Shown: positions 1-12,811 of the stretch, piece by piece | How the letters are laid out: the number at the start of each line of letters is the position of its first letter | Numbering within the stretch: the first letter of the stretch is position 1 | From: Phytophthora sp. 'mugwort' | Taxonomy: Eukaryota > Oomycota > Peronosporomycetes > Peronosporales > Peronosporaceae | Direction of reading: 5' to 3' | Length of the DNA stretch: 64,000 nt | NCBI GenBank assembly: GCA_033558025.1 | Contig: JAUCEF010000007.1 | Span: 9,424,001 to 9,488,000 of the forward strand | Notes under the pieces: generated by a model | Told to the model about the DNA's origin: nothing | Databases searched by the model: none | The model's input: only the letters and a program-made list of their open reading frames with translations | Translations under genes and position numbers: made by a program

Positions 1-1022
1 ACACCCAAACAACAACAATGCGCAGGCACCCTCACACACACGTACTGTACCAACGATCGAACGAACGCCTGCATGAACATCTACAAACACCCCTTCTCCC
101 TCGGGAGCTCCATCTCAACGTTTGTCATGCACCACAAAACCACGCCACGCATCGCCACCGGTACGACGCCATCTTAGACGCCACCACACGACCCCTCGCA
201 ACCCCCATGTCGAGATTATGATTGCAACGCGACGTGATCATACCAACATATATTATGGTTATCCCTGTAACGCCACCACCGAGCCTCTCGCACCTAGCTC
301 AGTAAGCTTGCAGTGGACTGCCAGGACAACATCTCGTTCTTGTGCAAGGCGGTTGTCTGTGCCAAGCCGGCTCTCGTGTCAAACGGCTGAAGCATAGAGA
401 ACTGATCCGGGTCGAGTGCACACTTGAACATTCGTTTGACACGTAGCGCAGTAACGATATGTTTGCAGTACTGCGTCGTTCTCGTCTGTGCGAAAGCGAC
501 ACATTCTGTTGGAAAGCAAGTACCAGTACAAGAAATCGTGAAACCATACCCGCAGGCACAAACATGGCAAGTCGAGCCGGAGCGTAGCGGTGAAAAGTGC
601 GCGGCTTCTGCTAGATGTTGATGGCCCATCCTGCTGCTCTTGCCACGCAAACCAGCTAGCCATCGGGTCAAATCTATTCTGTGGGATGCACATCGTCTTG
701 TATATCATGAGACTGCTCACTACAAAAGGTTTCTGTGAGTATCGTGTCAGTCGAATACAAGTTAAGATATGTGCGGTAGAATTCACAATCTAGTCCGCGT
801 GCTACTTCTAAAGTCCCACCGAGCCAGTCGCGACTGATCTATGTTGCAGATGATCTATCTGTCCGCTCAGTCGGCGTAATTCAGCGCCAATACGCTCTAG
901 TCGTCGCACAGCTCGCGATCAAAAACGTGTGTACATAGCTTGCAAGCAATTGGACCAGCGTCAATGAAGCTTGGATGCAAGTGCTATGGTCTCAATCACG
1001 ACGGACAAGAGAAGTCTAGCGC

Positions 1023-1027
1023 AAAAA
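1023..1027 (-). terminator. Nearest T5 run downstream of tRNA-Lys (representative copy)
   Basis: This is the first run of four or more T on the transcribed strand after the tRNA 3' end, and it lies about 136 nt away. Between them only T3 runs occur, for example in CTTCTTTGC right after the gene. If used, it would give a precursor with an unusually long trailer. The same spacing holds in all units. Confidence 0.3.
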
Positions 1028-1162
1028 GGCGGAGAATAAGCGCTGCTTGCGAGTACTGCCCCGTTACCCCGATGATCGCGGCACAAACGCAACAGCGGGC
1101 GAGCTGCGCACCATACGCACGCTCAAGTCCTTTGCGCCAACGCACGGTCGCAAAGAAGCAAG

Positions 1163-1235
1163 CACCCCCCGTGGGGCTCGAACCCACGACCACTGGCTTA
1201 AAAGGCCAGCGCTCTACCAACTGAGCTAGACGGGT
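1163..1235 (-). tRNA. tRNA-Lys(UUU), array copy 1
   Basis: Reading the minus strand from 1235 gives a 73-nt cloverleaf. It has a 7-bp acceptor stem, D-arm GCTC/GAGC, anticodon stem CTGGC/GCCAG with loop CTTTTAA (anticodon TTT, lysine), a 5-nt variable region, and T-arm GTGGG/CCCAC with loop TTCGAGC. The discriminator base is G and no CCA is encoded. Box A (TAGCTCAGTTGG) and box B (GGTTCGAGCCC) match the Pol III consensus. The acceptor pairs A1-T72, C2-G71, C3-G70, C4-G69, T6-G67 and C7-G66, but position 5-68 is G-G. A C at 68 would restore the pair. The gene is therefore either a slightly damaged lysine tRNA or one that tolerates a mismatch. It closes a type A unit that begins before base 1. 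Confidence 0.9.
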
Positions 1236-1276
1236 GTACCTTCACGAAACTTACAGCAACTTAACACAAGCAACGC

Positions 1277-1288
1277 AAATTATAATAC
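1277..1288 (-). promoter_or_regulatory. TATA-like element upstream of tRNA-Lys (representative copy)
   Basis: On the minus strand, about 42-53 nt before the tRNA 5' end, lies GTATTATAATTT, which resembles an upstream TATA-like element of a Pol III gene. It is present in units 2, 13-16 and 19-24. In units 3-12 and 17-18 the same place reads GTATTCTAGTTT, which loses the TATA character. A regulatory role is inference. Confidence 0.35.
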
Positions 1289-1673
1289 ACAAAAACACCC
1301 AAACAACAACAATGCGCAGGCACCCTCACACACACGTACTGTACCAACGATCGAACGAACGCCTGCATGAACATCTACAAATCACCCCTTCTCCCTCGGG
1401 AGCTCCATCTCAACGTTTGTCATGCACCACAAAACCACGCCACGCATCGCCACCGGTACGACGCCATCTTAGACGCCACCACACGACCCCTCGCAACCCC
1501 CATGTCGAGATTATGATTGCAACGCGACGTGATCATACCAACATATATTATGGTTATCCCTGTAACGCCACCACCGAGCCTCTCGCACCTAGCTCAGTAA
1601 GCTTGCAGTGGACTGCCAGGACAACATCTCGTTCTTGTGCAAGGCGGTTGTCTGTGCCAAGCCGGCTCTCGTG

Positions 1674-2081
1674 TCAAACGGCTGAAGCATAGAGAACTGA
1701 TCCGGGTCGAGTGCACACTTGAACATTCGTTTGACACGTAGCGCAGTAACGATATGTTTGCAGTACTGCGTCGTTCTCGTCTGTGCGAAAGCGACACATT
1801 CTGTTGGAAAGCAAGTACCAGTACAAGAAATCCTGAAACCATACCCGCAGGCACAAACATGGCAAGTCGAGCCGGAGCGTAGCGGTGAAAAGTGCGCGGC
1901 TTCTGCTAGATGTTGATGGCCCATCCTGCTGCTCTTGCCACGCAAACCAGCTAGCCATCGGGTCAAATCTATTCTGTGGGATGCACATCGTCTTGTATAT
2001 CATGAGACTGCTCACTACAAAAGGTTTCTGTGAGTATCGTGTCAGTCGAATACAAGTTAAGATATGTGCGGTAGAATTCAC
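1674..2081 (-). pseudogene. Possible zinc-ribbon-like coding fossil in the repeat unit (representative copy)
   Basis: A 135-codon minus-strand frame, repeated in every full unit except one that starts later (unit 23), ends in a cysteine-rich stretch containing YRYCATC and VQVC. Another frame just upstream contains STCHVCAC. A CxxC, then YxCxxC, then xxC layout resembles the C-terminal zinc ribbon of PiggyBac-type transposases, but only if one frameshift is assumed, and the rest of the frame shows no recognised domain. Chance is a serious alternative. The 24th unit breaks close to this stretch. Confidence 0.18.
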
Positions 2082-2457
2082 AATCTAGTCCGCGTGCTAC
2101 TTCTAAAGTCCCACCGAGCCAGTCGCGACTGATCTATGTTGCAGATGATCTATCTGTCCGCTCAGTCGGCGTAATTCAGCGCCAATACGCTCTAGTCGTC
2201 GCACAGCTCGCGATCAAAAACGTGTGTACATAGCTTGCAAGCAATTGGACCAGCGTCAATGAAGCTTGGATGCAAGTGCTATGGTCTCAATCACGACGGA
2301 CAAGAGAAGTCTAGCGCAAAAAGGCGGAGAATAAGCGCTGCTTGCGAGTACTGCCCCGTTACCCCGATGATCGCGGCACAAACGCAACAGCGGGCGAGCT
2401 GCGCACCATACGCACGCTCAAGTCCTTTGCGCCAACGCACGGTCGCAAAGAAGCAAG

Positions 2458-2530
2458 CACCCCCCGTGGGGCTCGAACCCACGACCACTGGCTTAAAAGG
2501 CCAGCGCTCTACCAACTGAGCTAGACGGGT
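2458..2530 (-). tRNA. tRNA-Lys(UUU), array copy 2
   Basis: Same 73-nt sequence as copy 1. It closes unit 2 (1236-2530, 1,295 bp), subtype B: CTGTACC with ACAAATCACC in the left part of the unit. Confidence 0.9.
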
Positions 2531-3751
2531 GTACCTTCACGAAACTTACAGCAACTTAACACAAGCAACGCAAACTAGAATACACAAAAACACCCAAACA
2601 ACAACAATGCGCAGGCACCCTCACACACACGTACCGTAACAACGATCGAACGAACGCCTGCATGAACATCTACAAACACCCCTTCTCCCTCGGGAGCTCC
2701 ATCTCAACGTTTGTCATGCACCACAAAACCACGCCACGCATCGCCACCGGTACGACGCCATCTTAGACGCCACCAAACGACCCCTCGCAACCCCCATGTC
2801 GAGATTATGATTGCAACGCGACGTGATCATACCAACATATATTATGGTTATCCCTGTAACGCCACCACCGAGCCTCTCGCACCTAGCTCAGTAAGCTTGC
2901 AGTGGACTGCCAGGACAACATCTCGTTCTTGTGCAAGGCGGTTGTCTGTGCCAAGCCGGCTCTCGTGTCAAACGGCTGAAGCATAGAGAACTGATCCGGG
3001 TCGAGTGCACACTTGAACATTCGTTTGACACGTAGCGCAGTAACGATATGTTTGCAGTACTGCGTCGTTCTCGTCTGTGCGAAAGCGACACATTCTGTTG
3101 GAAAGCAAGTACCAGTACAAGAAATCCTGAAACCATACCCGCAGGCACAAACATGGCAAGTCGAGCCGGAGCGTAGCGGTGAAAAGTGCGCGGCTTCTGC
3201 TAGATGTTGATGGCCCATCCTGCTGCTCTTGCCACGCAAACCAGCTAGCCATCGGGTCAAATCTATTCTGTGGGATGCACATCGTCTTGTATATCATGAG
3301 ACTGCTCACTACAAAAGGTTTCTGTGAGTATCGTGTCAGTCGAATACAAGTTAAGATATGTGCGGTAGAATTCACAATCTAGTCCGCGTGCTACTTCTAA
3401 AGTCCCACCGAGCCAGTCGCGACTGATCTATGTTGCAGATGATCTATCTGTCCGCTCAGTCGGCGTAATTCAGCGCCAATACGCTCTAGTCGTCGCACAG
3501 CTCGCGATCAAAAACGTGTGTACATAGCTTGCAAGCAATTGGACCAGCGTCAATGAAGCTTGGATGCAAGTGCTATGGTCTCAATCACGACGGACAAGAG
3601 AAGTCTAGCGCAAAAAGGCGGAGAATAAGCGCTGCTTGCGAGTACTGCCCCGTTACCCCGATGATCGCGGCACAAACGCAACAGCGGGCGAGCTGCGCAC
3701 CATACGCACGCTCAAGTCCTTTGCGCCAACGCACGGTCGCAAAGAAGCAAG

Positions 3752-3824
3752 CACCCCCCGTGGGGCTCGAACCCACGACCACTGGCTTAAAAGGCCAGCG
3801 CTCTACCAACTGAGCTAGACGGGT
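3752..3824 (-). tRNA. tRNA-Lys(UUU), array copy 3
   Basis: Same sequence as copy 1. It closes unit 3 (2531-3824), first of six consecutive subtype C units (CCGTAACAACG, CACCAAACGACC). Confidence 0.9.
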
Positions 3825-5045
3825 GTACCTTCACGAAACTTACAGCAACTTAACACAAGCAACGCAAACTAGAATACACAAAAACACCCAAACAACAACA
3901 ATGCGCAGGCACCCTCACACACACGTACCGTAACAACGATCGAACGAACGCCTGCATGAACATCTACAAACACCCCTTCTCCCTCGGGAGCTCCATCTCA
4001 ACGTTTGTCATGCACCACAAAACCACGCCACGCATCGCCACCGGTACGACGCCATCTTAGACGCCACCAAACGACCCCTCGCAACCCCCATGTCGAGATT
4101 ATGATTGCAACGCGACGTGATCATACCAACATATATTATGGTTATCCCTGTAACGCCACCACCGAGCCTCTCGCACCTAGCTCAGTAAGCTTGCAGTGGA
4201 CTGCCAGGACAACATCTCGTTCTTGTGCAAGGCGGTTGTCTGTGCCAAGCCGGCTCTCGTGTCAAACGGCTGAAGCATAGAGAACTGATCCGGGTCGAGT
4301 GCACACTTGAACATTCGTTTGACACGTAGCGCAGTAACGATATGTTTGCAGTACTGCGTCGTTCTCGTCTGTGCGAAAGCGACACATTCTGTTGGAAAGC
4401 AAGTACCAGTACAAGAAATCCTGAAACCATACCCGCAGGCACAAACATGGCAAGTCGAGCCGGAGCGTAGCGGTGAAAAGTGCGCGGCTTCTGCTAGATG
4501 TTGATGGCCCATCCTGCTGCTCTTGCCACGCAAACCAGCTAGCCATCGGGTCAAATCTATTCTGTGGGATGCACATCGTCTTGTATATCATGAGACTGCT
4601 CACTACAAAAGGTTTCTGTGAGTATCGTGTCAGTCGAATACAAGTTAAGATATGTGCGGTAGAATTCACAATCTAGTCCGCGTGCTACTTCTAAAGTCCC
4701 ACCGAGCCAGTCGCGACTGATCTATGTTGCAGATGATCTATCTGTCCGCTCAGTCGGCGTAATTCAGCGCCAATACGCTCTAGTCGTCGCACAGCTCGCG
4801 ATCAAAAACGTGTGTACATAGCTTGCAAGCAATTGGACCAGCGTCAATGAAGCTTGGATGCAAGTGCTATGGTCTCAATCACGACGGACAAGAGAAGTCT
4901 AGCGCAAAAAGGCGGAGAATAAGCGCTGCTTGCGAGTACTGCCCCGTTACCCCGATGATCGCGGCACAAACGCAACAGCGGGCGAGCTGCGCACCATACG
5001 CACGCTCAAGTCCTTTGCGCCAACGCACGGTCGCAAAGAAGCAAG

Positions 5046-5118
5046 CACCCCCCGTGGGGCTCGAACCCACGACCACTGGCTTAAAAGGCCAGCGCTCTAC
5101 CAACTGAGCTAGACGGGT
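5046..5118 (-). tRNA. tRNA-Lys(UUU), array copy 4
   Basis: Same sequence as copy 1; unit 4 (3825-5118), subtype C. Confidence 0.9.
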
Positions 5119-6339
5119 GTACCTTCACGAAACTTACAGCAACTTAACACAAGCAACGCAAACTAGAATACACAAAAACACCCAAACAACAACAATGCGC
5201 AGGCACCCTCACACACACGTACCGTAACAACGATCGAACGAACGCCTGCATGAACATCTACAAACACCCCTTCTCCCTCGGGAGCTCCATCTCAACGTTT
5301 GTCATGCACCACAAAACCACGCCACGCATCGCCACCGGTACGACGCCATCTTAGACGCCACCAAACGACCCCTCGCAACCCCCATGTCGAGATTATGATT
5401 GCAACGCGACGTGATCATACCAACATATATTATGGTTATCCCTGTAACGCCACCACCGAGCCTCTCGCACCTAGCTCAGTAAGCTTGCAGTGGACTGCCA
5501 GGACAACATCTCGTTCTTGTGCAAGGCGGTTGTCTGTGCCAAGCCGGCTCTCGTGTCAAACGGCTGAAGCATAGAGAACTGATCCGGGTCGAGTGCACAC
5601 TTGAACATTCGTTTGACACGTAGCGCAGTAACGATATGTTTGCAGTACTGCGTCGTTCTCGTCTGTGCGAAAGCGACACATTCTGTTGGAAAGCAAGTAC
5701 CAGTACAAGAAATCCTGAAACCATACCCGCAGGCACAAACATGGCAAGTCGAGCCGGAGCGTAGCGGTGAAAAGTGCGCGGCTTCTGCTAGATGTTGATG
5801 GCCCATCCTGCTGCTCTTGCCACGCAAACCAGCTAGCCATCGGGTCAAATCTATTCTGTGGGATGCACATCGTCTTGTATATCATGAGACTGCTCACTAC
5901 AAAAGGTTTCTGTGAGTATCGTGTCAGTCGAATACAAGTTAAGATATGTGCGGTAGAATTCACAATCTAGTCCGCGTGCTACTTCTAAAGTCCCACCGAG
6001 CCAGTCGCGACTGATCTATGTTGCAGATGATCTATCTGTCCGCTCAGTCGGCGTAATTCAGCGCCAATACGCTCTAGTCGTCGCACAGCTCGCGATCAAA
6101 AACGTGTGTACATAGCTTGCAAGCAATTGGACCAGCGTCAATGAAGCTTGGATGCAAGTGCTATGGTCTCAATCACGACGGACAAGAGAAGTCTAGCGCA
6201 AAAAGGCGGAGAATAAGCGCTGCTTGCGAGTACTGCCCCGTTACCCCGATGATCGCGGCACAAACGCAACAGCGGGCGAGCTGCGCACCATACGCACGCT
6301 CAAGTCCTTTGCGCCAACGCACGGTCGCAAAGAAGCAAG

Positions 6340-6412
6340 CACCCCCCGTGGGGCTCGAACCCACGACCACTGGCTTAAAAGGCCAGCGCTCTACCAACTG
6401 AGCTAGACGGGT
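6340..6412 (-). tRNA. tRNA-Lys(UUU), array copy 5
   Basis: Same sequence as copy 1; unit 5 (5119-6412), subtype C. Confidence 0.9.
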
Positions 6413-7633
6413 GTACCTTCACGAAACTTACAGCAACTTAACACAAGCAACGCAAACTAGAATACACAAAAACACCCAAACAACAACAATGCGCAGGCAC
6501 CCTCACACACACGTACCGTAACAACGATCGAACGAACGCCTGCATGAACATCTACAAACACCCCTTCTCCCTCGGGAGCTCCATCTCAACGTTTGTCATG
6601 CACCACAAAACCACGCCACGCATCGCCACCGGTACGACGCCATCTTAGACGCCACCAAACGACCCCTCGCAACCCCCATGTCGAGATTATGATTGCAACG
6701 CGACGTGATCATACCAACATATATTATGGTTATCCCTGTAACGCCACCACCGAGCCTCTCGCACCTAGCTCAGTAAGCTTGCAGTGGACTGCCAGGACAA
6801 CATCTCGTTCTTGTGCAAGGCGGTTGTCTGTGCCAAGCCGGCTCTCGTGTCAAACGGCTGAAGCATAGAGAACTGATCCGGGTCGAGTGCACACTTGAAC
6901 ATTCGTTTGACACGTAGCGCAGTAACGATATGTTTGCAGTACTGCGTCGTTCTCGTCTGTGCGAAAGCGACACATTCTGTTGGAAAGCAAGTACCAGTAC
7001 AAGAAATCCTGAAACCATACCCGCAGGCACAAACATGGCAAGTCGAGCCGGAGCGTAGCGGTGAAAAGTGCGCGGCTTCTGCTAGATGTTGATGGCCCAT
7101 CCTGCTGCTCTTGCCACGCAAACCAGCTAGCCATCGGGTCAAATCTATTCTGTGGGATGCACATCGTCTTGTATATCATGAGACTGCTCACTACAAAAGG
7201 TTTCTGTGAGTATCGTGTCAGTCGAATACAAGTTAAGATATGTGCGGTAGAATTCACAATCTAGTCCGCGTGCTACTTCTAAAGTCCCACCGAGCCAGTC
7301 GCGACTGATCTATGTTGCAGATGATCTATCTGTCCGCTCAGTCGGCGTAATTCAGCGCCAATACGCTCTAGTCGTCGCACAGCTCGCGATCAAAAACGTG
7401 TGTACATAGCTTGCAAGCAATTGGACCAGCGTCAATGAAGCTTGGATGCAAGTGCTATGGTCTCAATCACGACGGACAAGAGAAGTCTAGCGCAAAAAGG
7501 CGGAGAATAAGCGCTGCTTGCGAGTACTGCCCCGTTACCCCGATGATCGCGGCACAAACGCAACAGCGGGCGAGCTGCGCACCATACGCACGCTCAAGTC
7601 CTTTGCGCCAACGCACGGTCGCAAAGAAGCAAG

Positions 7634-7706
7634 CACCCCCCGTGGGGCTCGAACCCACGACCACTGGCTTAAAAGGCCAGCGCTCTACCAACTGAGCTAG
7701 ACGGGT
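7634..7706 (-). tRNA. tRNA-Lys(UUU), array copy 6
   Basis: Same sequence as copy 1; unit 6 (6413-7706), subtype C. Confidence 0.9.
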
Positions 7707-8927
7707 GTACCTTCACGAAACTTACAGCAACTTAACACAAGCAACGCAAACTAGAATACACAAAAACACCCAAACAACAACAATGCGCAGGCACCCTCAC
7801 ACACACGTACCGTAACAACGATCGAACGAACGCCTGCATGAACATCTACAAACACCCCTTCTCCCTCGGGAGCTCCATCTCAACGTTTGTCATGCACCAC
7901 AAAACCACGCCACGCATCGCCACCGGTACGACGCCATCTTAGACGCCACCAAACGACCCCTCGCAACCCCCATGTCGAGATTATGATTGCAACGCGACGT
8001 GATCATACCAACATATATTATGGTTATCCCTGTAACGCCACCACCGAGCCTCTCGCACCTAGCTCAGTAAGCTTGCAGTGGACTGCCAGGACAACATCTC
8101 GTTCTTGTGCAAGGCGGTTGTCTGTGCCAAGCCGGCTCTCGTGTCAAACGGCTGAAGCATAGAGAACTGATCCGGGTCGAGTGCACACTTGAACATTCGT
8201 TTGACACGTAGCGCAGTAACGATATGTTTGCAGTACTGCGTCGTTCTCGTCTGTGCGAAAGCGACACATTCTGTTGGAAAGCAAGTACCAGTACAAGAAA
8301 TCCTGAAACCATACCCGCAGGCACAAACATGGCAAGTCGAGCCGGAGCGTAGCGGTGAAAAGTGCGCGGCTTCTGCTAGATGTTGATGGCCCATCCTGCT
8401 GCTCTTGCCACGCAAACCAGCTAGCCATCGGGTCAAATCTATTCTGTGGGATGCACATCGTCTTGTATATCATGAGACTGCTCACTACAAAAGGTTTCTG
8501 TGAGTATCGTGTCAGTCGAATACAAGTTAAGATATGTGCGGTAGAATTCACAATCTAGTCCGCGTGCTACTTCTAAAGTCCCACCGAGCCAGTCGCGACT
8601 GATCTATGTTGCAGATGATCTATCTGTCCGCTCAGTCGGCGTAATTCAGCGCCAATACGCTCTAGTCGTCGCACAGCTCGCGATCAAAAACGTGTGTACA
8701 TAGCTTGCAAGCAATTGGACCAGCGTCAATGAAGCTTGGATGCAAGTGCTATGGTCTCAATCACGACGGACAAGAGAAGTCTAGCGCAAAAAGGCGGAGA
8801 ATAAGCGCTGCTTGCGAGTACTGCCCCGTTACCCCGATGATCGCGGCACAAACGCAACAGCGGGCGAGCTGCGCACCATACGCACGCTCAAGTCCTTTGC
8901 GCCAACGCACGGTCGCAAAGAAGCAAG

Positions 8928-9000
8928 CATCCCCCGTGGGGCTCGAACCCACGACCACTGGCTTAAAAGGCCAGCGCTCTACCAACTGAGCTAGACGGGT
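8928..9000 (-). tRNA. tRNA-Lys(UUU), array copy 7, with an extra acceptor-stem mutation
   Basis: The only copy that differs inside the tRNA. Base 8930 is T instead of C, so tRNA position 71 becomes A and faces C2. With the G5-G68 mismatch this leaves two broken pairs in the acceptor stem, so this copy is the most likely pseudogene of the set. It closes unit 7 (7707-9000), subtype C. Confidence 0.85.
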
Positions 9001-10221
9001 GTACCTTCACGAAACTTACAGCAACTTAACACAAGCAACGCAAACTAGAATACACAAAAACACCCAAACAACAACAATGCGCAGGCACCCTCACACACAC
9101 GTACCGTAACAACGATCGAACGAACGCCTGCATGAACATCTACAAACACCCCTTCTCCCTCGGGAGCTCCATCTCAACGTTTGTCATGCACCACAAAACC
9201 ACGCCACGCATCGCCACCGGTACGACGCCATCTTAGACGCCACCAAACGACCCCTCGCAACCCCCATGTCGAGATTATGATTGCAACGCGACGTGATCAT
9301 ACCAACATATATTATGGTTATCCCTGTAACGCCACCACCGAGCCTCTCGCACCTAGCTCAGTAAGCTTGCAGTGGACTGCCAGGACAACATCTCGTTCTT
9401 GTGCAAGGCGGTTGTCTGTGCCAAGCCGGCTCTCGTGTCAAACGGCTGAAGCATAGAGAACTGATCCGGGTCGAGTGCACACTTGAACATTCGTTTGACA
9501 CGTAGCGCAGTAACGATATGTTTGCAGTACTGCGTCGTTCTCGTCTGTGCGAAAGCGACACATTCTGTTGGAAAGCAAGTACCAGTACAAGAAATCCTGA
9601 AACCATACCCGCAGGCACAAACATGGCAAGTCGAGCCGGAGCGTAGCGGTGAAAAGTGCGCGGCTTCTGCTAGATGTTGATGGCCCATCCTGCTGCTCTT
9701 GCCACGCAAACCAGCTAGCCATCGGGTCAAATCTATTCTGTGGGATGCACATCGTCTTGTATATCATGAGACTGCTCACTACAAAAGGTTTCTGTGAGTA
9801 TCGTGTCAGTCGAATACAAGTTAAGATATGTGCGGTAGAATTCACAATCTAGTCCGCGTGCTACTTCTAAAGTCCCACCGAGCCAGTCGCGACTGATCTA
9901 TGTTGCAGATGATCTATCTGTCCGCTCAGTCGGCGTAATTCAGCGCCAATACGCTCTAGTCGTCGCACAGCTCGCGATCAAAAACGTGTGTACATAGCTT
10001 GCAAGCAATTGGACCAGCGTCAATGAAGCTTGGATGCAAGTGCTATGGTCTCAATCACGACGGACAAGAGAAGTCTAGCGCAAAAAGGCGGAGAATAAGC
10101 GCTGCTTGCGAGTACTGCCCCGTTACCCCGATGATCGCGGCACAAACGCAACAGCGGGCGAGCTGCGCACCATACGCACGCTCAAGTCCTTTGCGCCAAC
10201 GCACGGTCGCAAAGAAGCAAG

Positions 10222-10294
10222 CACCCCCCGTGGGGCTCGAACCCACGACCACTGGCTTAAAAGGCCAGCGCTCTACCAACTGAGCTAGACGGGT
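10222..10294 (-). tRNA. tRNA-Lys(UUU), array copy 8
   Basis: Same sequence as copy 1; unit 8 (9001-10294), last of the run of six subtype C units. Confidence 0.9.
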
Positions 10295-11516
10295 GTACCT
10301 TCACGAAACTTACAGCAACTTAACACAAGCAACGCAAACTAGAATACACAAAAACACCCAAACAACAACAATGCGCAGGCACCCTCACACACACGTACCG
10401 TACCAACGATCGAACGAACGCCTGCATGAACATCTACAAAACACCCCTTCTCCCTCGGGAGCTCCATCTCAACGTTTGTCATGCACCACAAAACCACGCC
10501 ACGCATCGCCACCGGTACGACGCCATCTTAGACGCCACCACACGACCCCTCGCAACCCCCATGTCGAGATTATGATTGCAACGCGACGTGATCATACCAA
10601 CATATATTATGGTTATCCCTGTAACGCCACCACCGAGCCTCTCGCACCTAGCTCAGTAAGCTTGCAGTGGACTGCCAGGACAACATCTCGTTCTTGTGCA
10701 AGGCGGTTGTCTGTGCCAAGCCGGCTCTCGTGTCAAACGGCTGAAGCATAGAGAACTGATCCGGGTCGAGTGCACACTTGAACATTCGTTTGACACGTAG
10801 CGCAGTAACGATATGTTTGCAGTACTGCGTCGTTCTCGTCTGTGCGAAAGCGACACATTCTGTTGGAAAGCAAGTACCAGTACAAGAAATCCTGAAACCA
10901 TACCCGCAGGCACAAACATGGCAAGTCGAGCCGGAGCGTAGCGGTGAAAAGTGCGCGGCTTCTGCTAGATGTTGATGGCCCATCCTGCTGCTCTTGCCAC
11001 GCAAACCAGCTAGCCATCGGGTCAAATCTATTCTGTGGGATGCACATCGTCTTGTATATCATGAGACTGCTCACTACAAAAGGTTTCTGTGAGTATCGTG
11101 TCAGTCGAATACAAGTTAAGATATGTGCGGTAGAATTCACAATCTAGTCCGCGTGCTACTTCTAAAGTCCCACCGAGCCAGTCGCGACTGATCTATGTTG
11201 CAGATGATCTATCTGTCCGCTCAGTCGGCGTAATTCAGCGCCAATACGCTCTAGTCGTCGCACAGCTCGCGATCAAAAACGTGTGTACATAGCTTGCAAG
11301 CAATTGGACCAGCGTCAATGAAGCTTGGATGCAAGTGCTATGGTCTCAATCACGACGGACAAGAGAAGTCTAGCGCAAAAAGGCGGAGAATAAGCGCTGC
11401 TTGCGAGTACTGCCCCGTTACCCCGATGATCGCGGCACAAACGCAACAGCGGGCGAGCTGCGCACCATACGCACGCTCAAGTCCTTTGCGCCAACGCACG
11501 GTCGCAAAGAAGCAAG

Positions 11517-11589
11517 CACCCCCCGTGGGGCTCGAACCCACGACCACTGGCTTAAAAGGCCAGCGCTCTACCAACTGAGCTAGACGGGT
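11517..11589 (-). tRNA. tRNA-Lys(UUU), array copy 9
   Basis: Same sequence as copy 1; unit 9 (10295-11589), subtype D (CCGTACCAACGATCG with ACAAAACACC). Confidence 0.9.
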
Positions 11590-12811
11590 GTACCTTCACG
11601 AAACTTACAGCAACTTAACACAAGCAACGCAAACTAGAATACACAAAAACACCCAAACAACAACAATGCGCAGGCACCCTCACACACACGTACCGTACCA
11701 ACGATCGAACGAACGCCTGCATGAACATCTACAAAACACCCCTTCTCCCTCGGGAGCTCCATCTCAACGTTTGTCATGCACCACAAAACCACGCCACGCA
11801 TCGCCACCGGTACGACGCCATCTTAGACGCCATCACACGACCCCTCGCAACCCCCATGTCGAGATTATGATTGCAACGCGACGTGATCATACCAACATAT
11901 ATTATGGTTATCCCTGTAACGCCACCACCGAGCCTCTCGCACCTAGCTCAGTAAGCTTGCAGTGGACTGCCAGGACAACATCTCGTTCTTGTGCAAGGCG
12001 GTTGTCTGTGCCAAGCCGGCTCTCGTGTCAAACGGCTGAAGCATAGAGAACTGATCCGGGTCGAGTGCACACTTGAACATTCGTTTGACACGTAGCGCAG
12101 TAACGATATGTTTGCAGTACTGCGTCGTTCTCGTCTGTGCGAAAGCGACACATTCTGTTGGAAAGCAAGTACCAGTACAAGAAATCCTGAAACCATACCC
12201 GCAGGCACAAACATGGCAAGTCGAGCCGGAGCGTAGCGGTGAAAAGTGCGCGGCTTCTGCTAGATGTTGATGGCCCATCCTGCTGCTCTTGCCACGCAAA
12301 CCAGCTAGCCATCGGGTCAAATCTATTCTGTGGGATGCACATCGTCTTGTATATCATGAGACTGCTCACTACAAAAGGTTTCTGTGAGTATCGTGTCAGT
12401 CGAATACAAGTTAAGATATGTGCGGTAGAATTCACAATCTAGTCCGCGTGCTACTTCTAAAGTCCCACCGAGCCAGTCGCGACTGATCTATGTTGCAGAT
12501 GATCTATCTGTCCGCTCAGTCGGCGTAATTCAGCGCCAATACGCTCTAGTCGTCGCACAGCTCGCGATCAAAAACGTGTGTACATAGCTTGCAAGCAATT
12601 GGACCAGCGTCAATGAAGCTTGGATGCAAGTGCTATGGTCTCAATCACGACGGACAAGAGAAGTCTAGCGCAAAAAGGCGGAGAATAAGCGCTGCTTGCG
12701 AGTACTGCCCCGTTACCCCGATGATCGCGGCACAAACGCAACAGCGGGCGAGCTGCGCACCATACGCACGCTCAAGTCCTTTGCGCCAACGCACGGTCGC
12801 AAAGAAGCAAG

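Noticed and set aside
996..1220. 74-codon minus frame and 94-codon plus frame covering the tRNA
   Set aside because: They exist because the tRNA and its flank are conserved between copies; the frames lie over the tRNA itself.
1236..1692. Repeated plus-strand frame of up to 152 codons in each unit as a protein gene
   Set aside because: It is broken or shifted in several subtypes by one-base indels, has low-complexity His/Thr/Arg composition, and lacks a domain or promoter signature.
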